Translations under genes and position numbers: made by a program
Notes under the pieces: model-generated
The model's input: the letters and a program-made list of their open reading frames with translations, nothing else
Databases searched by the model: none
What the model was told of the DNA's origin: nothing
In this document: positions 48,259 through 58,700 of the stretch, piece after piece
How positions within the stretch are numbered: position 1 is the first letter of the stretch
Layout of the letters: each line of letters begins with the position of its first letter
Assembly: GCF_001700965.1 (NCBI RefSeq)
Contig: NZ_CP016756.1
Location: 4,020,501 to 4,084,500, forward strand
From: Stenotrophomonas nitritireducens
GTDB taxonomy: Bacteria; Pseudomonadota; Gammaproteobacteria; Xanthomonadales; Xanthomonadaceae
Length of the DNA stretch: 64,000 nucleotides
Reading direction: 5' to 3'

Positions 48259-49766
48259 TCACCAACAACGGATTCGACGTTTTGCACGCCCACGCCCAGC
48301 GTTTGCAGGGCAGAGGCATTCCCTCGCTGATGGCCGCAGAGCCTGACCGGGTGCAGCGCATGGCGCTGAAAGTCGGTCCGTTGTATGTGAACTTCGCGCG
48401 GCAGAAATACGACCGCGCGGCCCTGGATGCCTTGCTGGAACTGGCCGCCGCGCGCGATGTCGCCGGCGGTTTCCAGCGCTTGTTCGCCGGCCAGAAAATC
48501 AACCTCACCGAAGATCGCTCGGTGCTGCATAGTGCGCTGCGCGGCAATGCCAGCGACGCTCCGGTTGCGCTGGCGGCGCACGCCGAAGCAACGGTGGTGC
48601 AGGCGCAGATGGGCGGCTTGATCAAGGCGCTGGAAACCAGCAATGTCACCGATATCGTCAGTGTCGGCATTGGTGGTTCGGACCTTGGTCCGCGTCTGGT
48701 CGCAGACGCCCTGCGCCCGGCGGCAGGTGCGCGTTTCCGCGTGCATTTCGTTTCCAATGTCGACGGCGCAGCCATGCAGCGCACCTTGGCGACGCTGGAC
48801 CCGGCAACCACTGCCGGCATCCTGATCTCCAAGACCTTCGGTACCCAGGAAACCCTGCTCAATGGCCGCATCCTCTGCGATTGGCTGGGCGGCAGCGAGC
48901 GTCTGTACGCAGTCAGTGCCAACCCCGAGCGCGCCGCCAAGGCTTTCGACATCGCCGCCGAGCGCGTGCTGCCGATGTGGGATTGGGTAGGTGGCCGTTA
49001 CTCGCTGTGGTCGGCGGTAGGCTTCCCGATCGCCTTGGCGATTGGCTTTGAGCGCTTTGGCCAGTTGCTGGAAGGTGCCGCGCAGATGGACGCGCATGCG
49101 GCCAGTGCTCCCTTGGCGGAGAACCTGCCGGTGCTGCATGCACTGACCGACATCTGGAACCGCAATGTGCTCGGCTATGCCACGCATGCGGTGATGACCT
49201 ATGACCAGCGCATGGCCTTGTTGCCGGCGTACCTGCAGCAGCTGGTGATGGAGAGCCTGGGCAAGCGGGTCAAATGCGACGGCAGCCCGGTCGATGGCGA
49301 CACGGTCTCGGTGTGGTGGGGCGGCGCGGGCACGGACGTGCAGCACAGCTTCTTCCAGGCACTGCACCAGGGCACCAGTATCGTGCCGGCCGATTTCATC
49401 GGCTGCGTGCGCAACGACGACCCCTACGAAATCAATCACCAGGCCTTGCTGGCCAATCTGCTGGCGCAGACCGAAGCCTTGGCCAACGGCCAGGACAGCG
49501 AGGATCCGCACCGCCAGTACCCGGGTGGCCGCCCCAGTACGATGATTCTGCTGGACGCGCTGACCCCGCAGTCGCTGGGCGCCTTGATCGCGATGTACGA
49601 GCACGCGGTGTATGTGCAGTCGCTGATCTGGGATATCAACGCCTTCGATCAGTTCGGCGTCGAGCTGGGCAAGCAGTTGGCGAGCCAGTTGCTGCCGGCC
49701 CTGCAGGGTGAGGCGGTGGAGATTGCCGACCCGATGACGCTCGAGCTGCTGGCACGGCTGCGCTGA
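48255..49766 (+). CDS. pgi: Glucose-6-phosphate isomerase
   Basis: A 503-residue glycolytic isomerase, about 45 residues shorter than the E. coli enzyme, as usual in xanthomonads. It has [18 protein letters not shown] near residue 135, KTFGTQETL, the [24 protein letters not shown] signature near 240, and the catalytic-glutamate/histidine regions [12 protein letters not shown] and [12 protein letters not shown]. It ends the pan operon and is closed by a terminator. Confidence 0.96.
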   Translation: MITNNGFDVLHAHAQRLQGRGIPSLMAAEPDRVQRMALKVGPLYVNFARQKYDRAALDALLELAAARDVAGGFQRLFAGQKINLTEDRSVLHSALRGNASDAPVALAAHAEATVVQAQMGGLIKALETSNVTDIVSVGIGGSDLGPRLVADALRPAAGARFRVHFVSNVDGAAMQRTLATLDPATTAGILISKTFGTQETLLNGRILCDWLGGSERLYAVSANPERAAKAFDIAAERVLPMWDWVGGRYSLWSAVGFPIALAIGFERFGQLLEGAAQMDAHAASAPLAENLPVLHALTDIWNRNVLGYATHAVMTYDQRMALLPAYLQQLVMESLGKRVKCDGSPVDGDTVSVWWGGAGTDVQHSFFQALHQGTSIVPADFIGCVRNDDPYEINHQALLANLLAQTEALANGQDSEDPHRQYPGGRPSTMILLDALTPQSLGALIAMYEHAVYVQSLIWDINAFDQFGVELGKQLASQLLPALQGEAVEIADPMTLELLARLR

Positions 49767-49794
49767 GAGCCGATAGTGTGTTCGTGTTGAAGAG

Positions 49795-49826
49795 AAAAGC
49801 CGCGCAGAGATGCGCGGCTTTTTTTG
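49795..49826 (+). terminator. Terminator of panD-pgi
   Basis: AAAAGCCGCGCA-GAGA-TGCGCGGCTTTTTTT: a 12-bp stem with seven T, about 28 bp after the pgi stop codon. Confidence 0.93.
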
Positions 49827-49827
49827 C

Positions 49828-50075
49828 CACCTCCCTTTTGCGCAGCAAAGGGGAGGGTTGGGGAGGGGTAGGCTTTGAGGCCTTGCAGGCATCGCCAGCT
49901 TCGCGGCTTACGCCGCTCCCACAAAACCTGGTTCACCAAGCTGCGGAAACTGGGCTGAGTTGGCCGGAGAATGTGGGAGCGGCGTAAGCCGCGAAGCTGT
50001 ACGGCTGAAACGCCGGGCATCTTTGCTCATCGGCGATGCGGGTTAAGGCCCCTGCCGAGCATGGCTCGGCACTAC
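49828..50075. repeat. Mixed repeats between pgi and roxR-type gene
   Basis: A GGGAGGG-family element at 49828-49873 is followed by an inverted REP (49898-49922), a forward REP (49973-49997; here the tails face outwards, opposite to the usual pairing) and an inverted SMAG (50048-50075). Start-to-start distances are 75 and 75 nt. These fill the 320-bp convergent gap. Confidence 0.85.
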
Positions 50076-50086
50076 AGAAAGTCGGC

Positions 50087-50653
50087 CTACCTGTTCGGGT
50101 CGCGCTCCGGGCTGGGTCGCTTGGTCAGCTTGCGCTGCAGTGAACGCCGGTGCATGCCGAGCAGGCGCGCGGCGGCCGATACATTGCCGCCGGTCTCATG
50201 CAGTGCCTGCTGGATATGCTCCCACTGCAGTCGGCTGATCGGGGTCATCGCGTCCGGAGGCTCGATTTCTTCGGGTTCCTCGCCGGCCTCGTCTTCCTCG
50301 CCGAGCGCGCGCAGGATCATCTGTACCGTCGCCGGCTTCGGCAGGTAGTCATCGGCGCCCAGCTTGATCGCTTCCACCGCCGTGGCAATGGAGGCATAGC
50401 CGGTGACCAGCAGGATGCGCATGTCCTGGCGCAGTTCGCGCAGCGGCTGGATCAGGGTCAGGCCGGATTCGCTGCCCAGCTTGAGGTCGATCAGCGCGAA
50501 TGCCGGCGGCTGCTGCGTGGCCAGCTGCAAGGCACTGCCAGTATCGGTGGCGGTGATCGCTTCGATGCCACGGCGGGCCAGCGTGCGCTGCAGGGTACGC
50601 AGATAAAGCGGGTCGTCGTCGACCAGCAGGCCGTGGGTGGCGGGAGCATTCAT
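50087..50653 (-). CDS. RegA/PrrA/RoxR-type response regulator
   Basis: A 188-residue two-domain regulator. The receiver domain (about 1-115) has acidic pocket VDDDP, phosphoacceptor D56 in [13 protein letters not shown] and switch/lysine residues VTGYAS and YLPKPA. An acidic linker ([16 protein letters not shown]) leads to a Fis-type helix-turn-helix [24 protein letters not shown], the near-invariant DNA-recognition helix of the RegA family. Its start overlaps the end of the kinase gene by 4 bp. RegA regulators control redox- and respiration-related genes. Confidence 0.9.
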   Translation of the reverse strand: MNAPATHGLLVDDDPLYLRTLQRTLARRGIEAITATDTGSALQLATQQPPAFALIDLKLGSESGLTLIQPLRELRQDMRILLVTGYASIATAVEAIKLGADDYLPKPATVQMILRALGEEDEAGEEPEEIEPPDAMTPISRLQWEHIQQALHETGGNVSAAARLLGMHRRSLQRKLTKRPSPERDPNR

Positions 50654-51876
50654 GGACTTACCTCGATGTTGTTCAACGGCAGACGGAAGCCGACACGTGC
50701 TCCCTGGCCTTCGGCCGGACGCATCCACAGTTCGCCCTGCAGGCGCTCAATGGTGGCATGCGACAGTGCCAGGCCGACACCCATGCCGTTGCTTTTGCCG
50801 CTGTTGAACAAGGTGCCTGGCAAGGCGGCGTCATTGGCATTGAATCCCGGCCCGTAGTCGCGCACTTCGCCGTACAACTGGCCTTCGTGGATGCGCAGGT
50901 CCAGATCGATCTGCGCGCGGCCGGCGTGTTCGCCGGCGTCGGCGGCGTTGTTCAGCAATACCTGCAGCAGGTGGCCGATGCCGGGGTCGAGTTTGAGCTG
51001 CAGCGGGGCATCCGGGTTGCGTCGCAATTGGATGGTCGGGCGCACCAGCCGCCATTGTTCGAGCACGCTGGCGATGGATACCGGTGCACGGCTGCCGGCG
51101 CCTTCGGCCGGTGCGGCCAGGGCCAGCACCTTTTCGCGGCATTGGACCAGCAGCTCGCGCAGGGTTTCCAGGTCGTCGCGCATTTCCGGGGTGGCGGCGC
51201 CCTGTTCGACGATGTCGTCGGTGAGCAGGGTCATGGTCGCCAGCGGGGTGTTGAGCTCGTGGGCAACCGAGGCCGCATGCGTGGCCAGGGCGACAATACC
51301 TTCGTTGCGGACGAAGCGCTCGCGCAGCATCGCCAGCTGGTTCTCGCGCTCGCGCAGGGCGCCGGCCAGGCGGGTGGAGAACACCAGCACCACCACGCTG
51401 GACAACAGGAAGTTGGCCGCCGCCCCCCACAGGTGCAGGCTCATCGTGTCGAAGTAGCCGCCCTTGAGCGGCAGCCCGAACACCGCGCTCAATGCATAGC
51501 CGCCCACGCAGGCCGCCGCCACCGCGTGGGTCCAGCGCAACGGCAAGGCCAGCGCGGCCAGCGCGATCAGGATCAGGAACAGCGAGCCAAACGGATTGGC
51601 GATACCACCGCTCCAGCCCACCATCCAGGTCAGCACGGTGACATCGACCAGGATGTGGCCGAAGGCGGTCACCGGCGCCGGGTCGCTGTCGTGCACGCGC
51701 AGCTGCACGTAGAGGTTGAACAGAGCCAGGACTGCCACGCCGGCCCACAAGGGTTCCTGCGGCAGGTCCAGGCCCAGCAGCCAGGTGGCGACCAGGATGG
51801 TGGTGGCCTGGCCGGCGGTGGCCAGCCAGCGCAGGCTGCACAACGTGCGCAGAAAAGAGGTATCTCGGGTTTCCAT
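50650..51876 (-). CDS. RegB/PrrB/RoxS-type redox sensor histidine kinase
   Basis: A 408-residue membrane kinase with about six N-terminal transmembrane helices. The quinone-site heptad GGIANPF lies at residues 90-96. The H-box [17 protein letters not shown] has phosphoacceptor His206. A cysteine at 246 (LVQCREKVL) aligns with the redox-active dimerisation cysteine of Rhodobacter RegB. The ATPase domain has [11 protein letters not shown] (N box), DYGPGF (G1) and [20 protein letters not shown] (G2). ATG 51876 is chosen since upstream residues lack family character. It heads the two-gene operon with the regulator. Confidence 0.9.
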   Translation of the reverse strand: METRDTSFLRTLCSLRWLATAGQATTILVATWLLGLDLPQEPLWAGVAVLALFNLYVQLRVHDSDPAPVTAFGHILVDVTVLTWMVGWSGGIANPFGSLFLILIALAALALPLRWTHAVAAACVGGYALSAVFGLPLKGGYFDTMSLHLWGAAANFLLSSVVVLVFSTRLAGALRERENQLAMLRERFVRNEGIVALATHAASVAHELNTPLATMTLLTDDIVEQGAATPEMRDDLETLRELLVQCREKVLALAAPAEGAGSRAPVSIASVLEQWRLVRPTIQLRRNPDAPLQLKLDPGIGHLLQVLLNNAADAGEHAGRAQIDLDLRIHEGQLYGEVRDYGPGFNANDAALPGTLFNSGKSNGMGVGLALSHATIERLQGELWMRPAEGQGARVGFRLPLNNIEVSP

Positions 51877-51957
51877 GGCGCAATCGTATGCTGTCGTGAT
51901 GGCTACAACGCAATCCAAGGTTCATGCCTTGGAGCGGTTGGCGCGCTAAAATGGGCC

Positions 51958-53223
51958 ATGCATGACGCCGTGACCCGCCCAACACCGCCCTCCGACGCTA
52001 CCGCGTGGCCCCGCCGCATCACCCAGTCCGTCGCCATCGGCGGCGTCAAGGTGGGCGGAGGAAACCCCGTGGTCGTGCAGTCGATGACCAATACCGATAC
52101 CGCCGATGTGGCTGCCAGCGTCAAGCAGGTGGCCGAACTGTGGCGCGCGGGTTCGGAAATGGTGCGGCTGACCGTCAACAATCCCGAGTCGGCCGCGGCC
52201 ATTCCGCGCATCGTCGACAAGCTGGCGATGATGGGCATCGAGGTGCCGCTGATCGGCGACTTCCATTACAACGGCCATCAGTTGCTGACCGGCGAACCGG
52301 CCTGTGCCGAAGCCTTGGCCAAGTACCGCATCAATCCGGGCAATGTCGGCTTCGGCAAGAAGAAGGACACCCAGTTCGCGCAGCTGATCGAGTTCGCCAT
52401 CAAGTACAACAAGCCGGTGCGCATTGGCGCCAACTGGGGCTCGTTGGACCAGGCGCTGGCGGCCAGGCTGATGGATGAGAACAGCCAGCGTGCACAGCCC
52501 TGGGATGCTGGCCGGGTATTGCGCGAAGCCCTGATCCGCTCGGCGCTGGATTCGGCGCAGACCGCGGTCGAGCTGGGCCTGCCGCGTGATCGCATCGTGC
52601 TGTCGGCCAAGGTCAGCGGCGTGCAGGAACTGATTGCCGTCTACCGCGATCTGGCGCAGCGTTCGGACTTCGCCCTGCACCTGGGCCTGACCGAAGCCGG
52701 TATCGGCAGCAAGGGCATCGTCGCCTCGTCGGCGGCCTTGGCCGTGCTGTTGCAGGAAGGTATTGGCGACACCATCCGCATTTCGCTAACGCCCGAGCCG
52801 GGGCAGTCGCGTACGCAGGAAGTCATCGTCGCCCAGGAGTTGCTGCAGACCACCGGTCAGCGTGCCTTTACGCCGATGGTCACCGCCTGCCCGGGTTGTG
52901 GCCGTACCACCTCCGAGTTCTTCCAGGAGCTGGCCAAGGTGGTGCAGAACCACGTGCGCGAAAAGATGCCGGTGTGGCGCATCAGCCACCCCGGTGCGGA
53001 GAACATGACCTTGGCGGTGATGGGCTGCATCGTCAACGGCCCGGGCGAGTCGCGCCACGCCAATATCGGTATTTCCCTGCCGGGTACCGGCGAAACGCCG
53101 GCTGCACCGGTCTTCGTCGATGGCGAGAAGAAAGTCACCCTGCGCGGCGAGAACATCGCGCACGAGTTTGTCGCGCTGATCGATGATTATGTTGAGACCC
53201 GGTATGCACGAAACTCCGGTTGA
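51958..53223 (+). CDS. ispG: 4-hydroxy-3-methylbut-2-enyl diphosphate synthase (IspG/GcpE)
   Basis: A 421-residue iron-sulfur enzyme of the MEP pathway. It has [33 protein letters not shown] near residue 20, [13 protein letters not shown] near 100, PGNVGFGKK, and the [4Fe-4S] ligands in [13 protein letters not shown] (two Cys) and [23 protein letters not shown]. The ATG at 51958 follows TAAAAT by 5 nt and lacks a ribosome site, so the mRNA may be leaderless. The open frame continues upstream over the kinase gene, but only as its antisense shadow. Confidence 0.95.
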   Translation: MHDAVTRPTPPSDATAWPRRITQSVAIGGVKVGGGNPVVVQSMTNTDTADVAASVKQVAELWRAGSEMVRLTVNNPESAAAIPRIVDKLAMMGIEVPLIGDFHYNGHQLLTGEPACAEALAKYRINPGNVGFGKKKDTQFAQLIEFAIKYNKPVRIGANWGSLDQALAARLMDENSQRAQPWDAGRVLREALIRSALDSAQTAVELGLPRDRIVLSAKVSGVQELIAVYRDLAQRSDFALHLGLTEAGIGSKGIVASSAALAVLLQEGIGDTIRISLTPEPGQSRTQEVIVAQELLQTTGQRAFTPMVTACPGCGRTTSEFFQELAKVVQNHVREKMPVWRISHPGAENMTLAVMGCIVNGPGESRHANIGISLPGTGETPAAPVFVDGEKKVTLRGENIAHEFVALIDDYVETRYARNSG

Positions 53224-53893
53224 TTCCCGGAGCGAAGCTGCCGGATTGCGTCGCTGGCTTGCCCACAACGCGTGGCGGCTGGTTGTGTTGTTCATCGGCG
53301 TGCTATTGCCGCTGGCCGGCTTTGTCGCCCTAGCCGACGAAATACATGAAGCCGAAGCGCTTCATTTCGACGCCGCGCTGCTGATGCGCATGCATGCGAT
53401 CGCCACCCCAGGCTTGAACGCGTTCTTCGTGCTGATGTCCAAGCTCGGTTACCAATGGGGCGTCATTCCACTGGACGTGGTGATCGTGGCGGCGCTGCTG
53501 CTGCGCCGGCGCTGGCGCAAGGCCGCATTCGCCGCGACCGCGTTCGTTGGTTCGGCGCTGTTGAATCTGGGCAGCAAGCAGATATTCCAGCGTGAGCGCC
53601 CCAGCCTGTGGGAATCGATTGCGCCGGAAAGCACCTTCAGCTTTCCCAGCGGCCATGCCATGGGCTCGATGACGCTGGCGCTGACCCTGGTTTTTTTGAC
53701 CTGGCGCACACGCTGGCGTTGGCCGGTGGTGGCGTTGGTCAGTGGTTTTGTCGTTTCGGTGGGGCTGTCGCGGGTCTACCTGGGGGTGCATTACCCCTCG
53801 GATATCCTGGGCGGCTGGTGTGCCGCAATGATCTGGGTGACAGGGGTGTACATGCTGATGTTCCGCCGGCGCTGGTCTTTACCCGCGCCCTGA
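53204..53893 (+). CDS. PAP2-family membrane phosphatase
   Basis: A 229-residue integral membrane protein with the three PAP2 phosphatase motifs: [19 protein letters not shown] (catalytic His) and [16 protein letters not shown]. Hydrophobic segments such as [18 protein letters not shown] and [16 protein letters not shown] give about six helices. Members dephosphorylate undecaprenyl pyrophosphate, phosphatidylglycerophosphate or related lipids. The start lies inside the ispG end (20-bp overlap), suggesting co-expression with the isoprenoid enzyme, which would fit a polyprenyl-phosphate role (inference). Confidence 0.88.
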   Translation: MHETPVDSRSEAAGLRRWLAHNAWRLVVLFIGVLLPLAGFVALADEIHEAEALHFDAALLMRMHAIATPGLNAFFVLMSKLGYQWGVIPLDVVIVAALLLRRRWRKAAFAATAFVGSALLNLGSKQIFQRERPSLWESIAPESTFSFPSGHAMGSMTLALTLVFLTWRTRWRWPVVALVSGFVVSVGLSRVYLGVHYPSDILGGWCAAMIWVTGVYMLMFRRRWSLPAP

Positions 53894-54209
53894 AACGCAT
53901 TGCAATGGGGATTGTCCAAAAGGTAAGAGAAGTCCTAAGTCATTGGACGAATTGACCTGATGGATACAGTATGGGTTGCGACGGCATAGTGAACTCGCCA
54001 GCCGCAGGCGCATAAACCGCATCATCCTGATGCCTAAAACTACAGACACATTTCCTGCGAGTGGGTGTCCGATAGAGCCCAGTTGGGCCACTTCTGCTTG
54101 ATAATACGCATGGCCTTGCCATGAGGGGACGGGGAGGGCCGTCGCCTCGCATGCTCGGATTTTGCCGCGCCCAAGGCTTCAACTGTCACCTCGCCGCGAG
54201 GAATCCTTC
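53894..54209. other. 316-bp intergenic leader before the GacA-like gene
   Basis: No gene, repeat or strong terminator is seen. The stretch is visibly richer in A and T than its surroundings (for example CCTAAAACTACAGACACATT near 54031) and contains GCTTGATAATACGC at 54097-54110, a possible -10 region. It is likely promoter/5' leader of the regulator gene; a small RNA cannot be excluded. Confidence 0.4.
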
Positions 54210-54857
54210 ATGACCATCAGTGTTTTTCTTATCGATGACCACGCGCTAGTTCGCACGGGCATTCGGATGATTCTTTCGGGGCAAACCGGGATTGAAGTCA
54301 TCGGCGAAGCGGATAGCGGCGACATCGCGCTGCCGCAGATCCGGCGCCTGAAGCCGGACGTCGTCCTCTGCGATCTGCACCTGCCCGGCCTGAGCGGGCT
54401 GGAGATCACCGAACGCATCGTCAAGGGGGATCACGGTACCCGGGTGATCATTGTGTCCGTGCTGGAAGATGGGCCGATGCCCAAGCGTCTGCTGGAGGCA
54501 GGTGCGTCGGGTTATGTGGGCAAAGGCGGCGACTCCAAGGAGCTGATCCGCGCCATCCATGACGTTGCCATTGGCAAGCGCTACCTGGCGACCAGCATTG
54601 CGCAGAATCTTGCGCTGTCCAATCTTGAAGGCGGTGCATCGCCGTTCGACCTGCTTTCGCCGCGTGAGTTGGAAGTGGCATTGCTGCTGATCCAGGGGCA
54701 TCGACAGGAAGAGATCGCGCGCCGCTTGAGCCTCAGCGCCAAGACGGTCAATACGCACAAGGCGCGGTTGTTCCAGAAGTTGAGCGTGCAGGACAACATC
54801 GCCCTGGCCCGGCTTGCCGCGCAGTACGGCGTCGGTGATCCGACTCGGGCCATCTGA
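54210..54857 (+). CDS. LuxR/FixJ-family response regulator, GacA/UvrY-like
   Basis: A 215-residue regulator. The receiver domain has VFLIDDHALVRTGIRMIL, phosphoacceptor D55 in VVLCDLHLPGLSG, and YVGKGG. The linker KRYLATSIAQNLALSNLEGGASPFDLLSPRELEVALLLIQG aligns closely with UvrY/GacA. The LuxR-type HTH is EEIARRLSLSAKTVNTHKARLFQKL. GacA-type regulators, with the GacS/BarA sensor, control small RNAs that titrate CsrA. Neither sensor nor uvrC (its usual downstream neighbour) is in the window. Confidence 0.85.
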   Translation: MTISVFLIDDHALVRTGIRMILSGQTGIEVIGEADSGDIALPQIRRLKPDVVLCDLHLPGLSGLEITERIVKGDHGTRVIIVSVLEDGPMPKRLLEAGASGYVGKGGDSKELIRAIHDVAIGKRYLATSIAQNLALSNLEGGASPFDLLSPRELEVALLLIQGHRQEEIARRLSLSAKTVNTHKARLFQKLSVQDNIALARLAAQYGVGDPTRAI

Positions 54858-54984
54858 ACCAGCCGCCTGCAATGGCTGTGCTGTGCAGGATGAGGATGTC
54901 TGGTTGGTAAGCCGCTGCGTTGGAGCAGCGCACCATGAAGAGCGCAACGGCAACGTTGCGCTCTTTTTGTTGGCTCAACGGCCA

Positions 54985-55574
54985 TGTAGGAGCGGCATCC
55001 ATGTAGGAGCGGCGTCAGCCGCGAAGCTGATGGATTGTCAGGTGCAGGAGTGGCATCAGCCGAGCGGCTACCTAGTCAGACCGCAGTGACAGCAAGAGTT
55101 TGAGTGGTGACAGCTTCGCGGCTGACGCCGCTCCCACAGGCAAGTGCGCGGAAACCTGAGCCGAAGCCAGAGCACTGATGGTGGCCGCTCCTACAGGCAG
55201 TGCAAAGGTACCCGCATCGGAAGCCAGAGCGCCGATGGTGCCCGCTTTTGTGGGAGCGGCATCAGCCGCGAAGCTGATGGATTTTCAGAGGCAGGAGTGG
55301 CATCAGCCGAGCAGTTACATCATCAGATGGCAGCGACAGCAAGAGTTTGATTGGTGTCAGCTTCGCGGCTGACGCCGCTCCTACAGCAAGTGCACGGGGA
55401 CCCGCATCCGAAGCCAGAGCGCTGATGATGGACGCTCTTGTAGGAGCGGCACCAGCCGCGAAGCTGATGGACTGTCAGATGTAGGGGCGACACCAGCCCA
55501 GCGGGCACATCGTCAGATGGCAGTGACAGTAAGCGTTTAATTGTCGTCAGCTTCGCGGCTGACGCCGCTCCCAC
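54985..55574. repeat. Three-unit REP array with 85-nt spacers
   Basis: After a truncated REP (54985-55000) come three related units beginning at 55003, 55250 and 55440. Each is a head-to-head REP pair: 55003/55113, 55250/55360 and 55440/55550, always 110 nt start-to-start with an 85-nt spacer. The spacers are mutually similar and contain a decayed REP (GCAGGAGTGGCATCAGCCGA). Between units lies GACCCGCATCCGAAGCCAGAGCGC-type sequence, itself duplicated inside unit 1. The array lies between the convergent gacA-like and rne genes; frames through it are not credible genes. Confidence 0.88.
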
Positions 55575-55679
55575 AGAAAGCAAAAAGCAAAAAGCAAAAA
55601 GAAAAAAGCAAAAAGAAAAAAGCAAAAAGCAAAAAGCAAAAAGCAGAAAGCAGAAAGCAAAAAGCAGAAAGCAGAAAGC
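55575..55679. repeat. 15-unit heptanucleotide satellite
   Basis: Exactly 15 consecutive 7-bp units (105 bp) in perfect register: variants AAAAAGC, AGAAAGC and AAAAAGA. The last AGAAAGC unit is also the left arm of the rne terminator hairpin. On the minus strand it reads GCTTTTT/GCTTTCT, a T-rich tract right behind that hairpin. Confidence 0.95.
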
Positions 55680-55698
55680 GGCCCGAAGGCCGCTTTCT
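55673..55698 (-). terminator. Terminator of rne
   Basis: On the minus strand AGAAAGCGGCC-TTCG-GGCCGCTTTCT forms an 11-bp stem with a stable TTCG tetraloop, followed by the T-rich heptamer satellite. It lies 24 bp beyond the rne stop codon. Confidence 0.88.
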
Positions 55699-55721
55699 GT
55701 GGTCACGCAGGGAAGGGCTGA

Positions 55722-58700
55722 TCAGACGTTGTGCGGCTGATCGTCCTGCTTCTTCTCTGCTTCTGCTTCCGCCTCTACTGCGGCGACGGTTGACTCGCTC
55801 TTGGCGGGCTCGGCCAGTGCAGCGACAGGTGCCGGTACAACCGCTTCGGCAACGGCCTTCTCGGTGCGTTCCTCAGCCACGGCGGCCTGGGCGAACAGCT
55901 GCCCATTCTGCGGTGCTGCCGGAGCGGCGGTTTCCGGCTTCGGTGCGCTGACCACAGCCGGAGCCACGCTGACCGGCGCGATGGCGACAGGTGCAGCGAT
56001 TACGGGCGCACCAGCTGCCGGCGCACTGGCAATCGCTGGAGCGACGACCGTTTCCTTGGCGACGGCTTCGGTAGCTGCAGCCGGGGCATCGGCAACGGGC
56101 TCAGCGGCGGCTTGCGCCGGTGCTGCTGCCTGCTCGGCCTTGACCGCCACCTGCTCGACAGGAGCGGCCACCTGTGCCGGTGCCTCGGCGACTACGGCCG
56201 GGGTGCTTGCCACTACTGCTGCGGCAGTCGGGGCCGGTACGGTTGCAGCCGGCTTGGTTTCCACCGCGGGAGTGACGGACGGCTTGGTCTCGGCCTGCTT
56301 GAATTCAGCCGGCTTCATCTCAGCAGTCTTGGCCTCGACAGGCGCGGAGGGCTTGCTGTCCGCGACGGCAGCCGACGTTGCGGCTGGTGCTGGTTCGTCA
56401 TCGAACTCGAACTCGGGCTGGCTGCTGGTGGCCTTGGTCGGAGCTTCGGCGACTTCACCATCGGCATCGTCGATGCCGTCGATACCGTCCTCATCACCGC
56501 CCAGGTTGTCGCTGCCTGCCGCGCCTTCGCCATTGCCACGACGACGACGACGACCGCCGCGACGACCGCGACGACGACGACCACCGGCTTCGCCGGCAGC
56601 CTCTTCGCCTGCGACCGGAACGCCGTTCTCATCGACCACCACGGCCATGGCCGGCTGATCTTCGGCAACGATCACCGGCTTGGCGATCTCGGCGGCCAGG
56701 CTGGTTTCCTTGACCACGGCTTCGGTGTTGGCAACGACTTCGTTGGCAACAACGGTGGCTGCGGCGGCTACCGGTGCCACTGCGCGGACGGCTTCCTGCT
56801 GCGGCTGCGGCTGACGTGCGGGCTTTTCGGCCTGTGCGTTCTGCTGCGGGGCCTGCTTGTCGGCGTCCTGCTGCGGCTTGGGCTGCTTCGGCTGCTTGGG
56901 CTGCTTGGGCTGCTGCTGTTGCTCGTTGTTGCGCTGCTGCTTGGGCTGCTGGGCCTGCTCGCCGCGCTGTTCATTGCGCTGCTGCTTGGGCTGCTGCTGG
57001 GCGCCGTTCTGCGCCTGCGGCTGGGCCTGCTGCTGCGGCTTGTCGGTGCCCTGGCGGCGCTCGTCACGACGCTGCTCGTCGCGGCGGTTGCCGTTGGCAT
57101 TGCCGCCATTGCCACCCTTGCCGCCACGCGCCTGCTGGCCATTACGGCCGTCGCGGCGCTGGTTGCGGTCGTTGCGGCCGCTGTCCTGACGCTGCGGTTG
57201 TGCCGGTGCGGCAGTGCTTGCCGGCTCGCCGCCAAAGACGCGCTTGAGCCAGCCCATCACGCCGCCAGCGGCGGGTGCGACAGGTGCGGCAACCGGTGCC
57301 GGTGCCGGAGCGACGTCGGCGATCTCGCGTACCGGTGCCGGCTGGCTGTGCTTGACGTGGGTCACGGCCGGTGCCGGCGGAATGTTCAGCTGTGCCTTGG
57401 TCAGTGCATGCACCGGCAACTTGCGCGGGGTGCCGCGCTGGTAGCTGGGCTTGTTCGACTCTTCACCCAGCTCGTTGTCGCGCAGGCGCGTGACTTCGTA
57501 GTGCGGGGTGTGCAGCTGCTCATCGGCAACGATGACGATCGGGGCGTCGTGGCGCTGCTCGATTTCACGCAGTGCGCTGCGCTTCTCGTTGAGCAGGTAG
57601 TTGGCGATCTCGACCGGTGCCTGCACCAGTACCTGTCCGGTGTTTTCCTTCATCGCATGCTCTTCGGCAACGCGGATGATGGACAGCGACAGCGACTCGA
57701 TGCTGCGCATGCGGCCCTGGCCGTCACAACGCGGGCAGACGATCTGGCTGGATTCGCCCAGGCTCGGACGCAGGCGCTGGCGGCTCATTTCCATCAGGCC
57801 AAAGCGCGAGATGCGGCCCAGCTGAACGCGGGCGCGGTCGTACTTCAGCGCATTCTGCAGGCGGTTTTCGACTTCGCGCTGGTGCTTGCTGGAGGACATG
57901 TCGATGAAATCGATGACCACCAGGCCGCCCAGGTCGCGCAGACGCAGCTGGCGGGCCACTTCTTCGGCGGCCTCCAGGTTGGTCTGGAACGCGGTGTCCT
58001 CGATGTCGCTGCCCTTGGTGGAGCGGGCCGAGTTGACGTCGACGGCAGTCAGCGCCTCGGTCTGGTCAACCACGATCGAGCCGCCGGACGGCAGGCGCAC
58101 ATTACGCTCGTAGATCGCCTCGATCTGCGATTCGATCTGGAAGCGGTTGAACAGCGGGATGTCATCTTTGTAATGCTTGAGCTTGCGCAGGGTCTGCGGC
58201 ATCACCTGCTGCATGAAGTCGCGTGCAGTCTCGTACAGCTCTTCGGTGTCGACCAGGATCTCGCCGACGTCCGAGCGCAGGTAGTCGCGCAGGGCGCGCA
58301 CGATCAGGCGCGATTCCTGGTAGATCAGGAACGGGGCCGGCTTGGTCAGTGCGGCTTCGGCGATCGAGCGCCATACCTGCAGCAGGTAGTCCAGATCCCA
58401 CTGCAGCTCTTCGGCATCGCGGCCGACGCCAGCGGTGCGGATGATCACGCCCATGTCGTCGGGGATGTTGAGCTTGTCCAGCGCTTCCTTCAGGGCGGCG
58501 CGGTCTTCACCTTCGATGCGACGGGAAACGCCGCCGGCAGAAGGGGAGTTGGGCATCAGCACCATGTAGCGGCCGGCCAGGGAGATGAAGGTGGTCAGGG
58601 CGGCGCCCTTGTTGCCACGTTCTTCCTTGTCGACCTGCACGACGATTTCCTGGCCTTCGCGCAGGAGTTCCTTGATGGTGGCCTTGTTATGGTCCACGCC

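Noticed and set aside
50758..51957. Long N-terminal extension of ispG across the kinase gene
   Set aside because: The extension is Q/A/H-rich antisense of the histidine kinase; IspG family members start near MHDAVTRP at 51958.
55323..55706. Minus-strand frame translating the heptamer satellite into FCFLLFA repeats
   Set aside because: A 7-bp repeat necessarily gives a 7-residue repeat; the rest of the frame is REP sequence, and there is no start signal.
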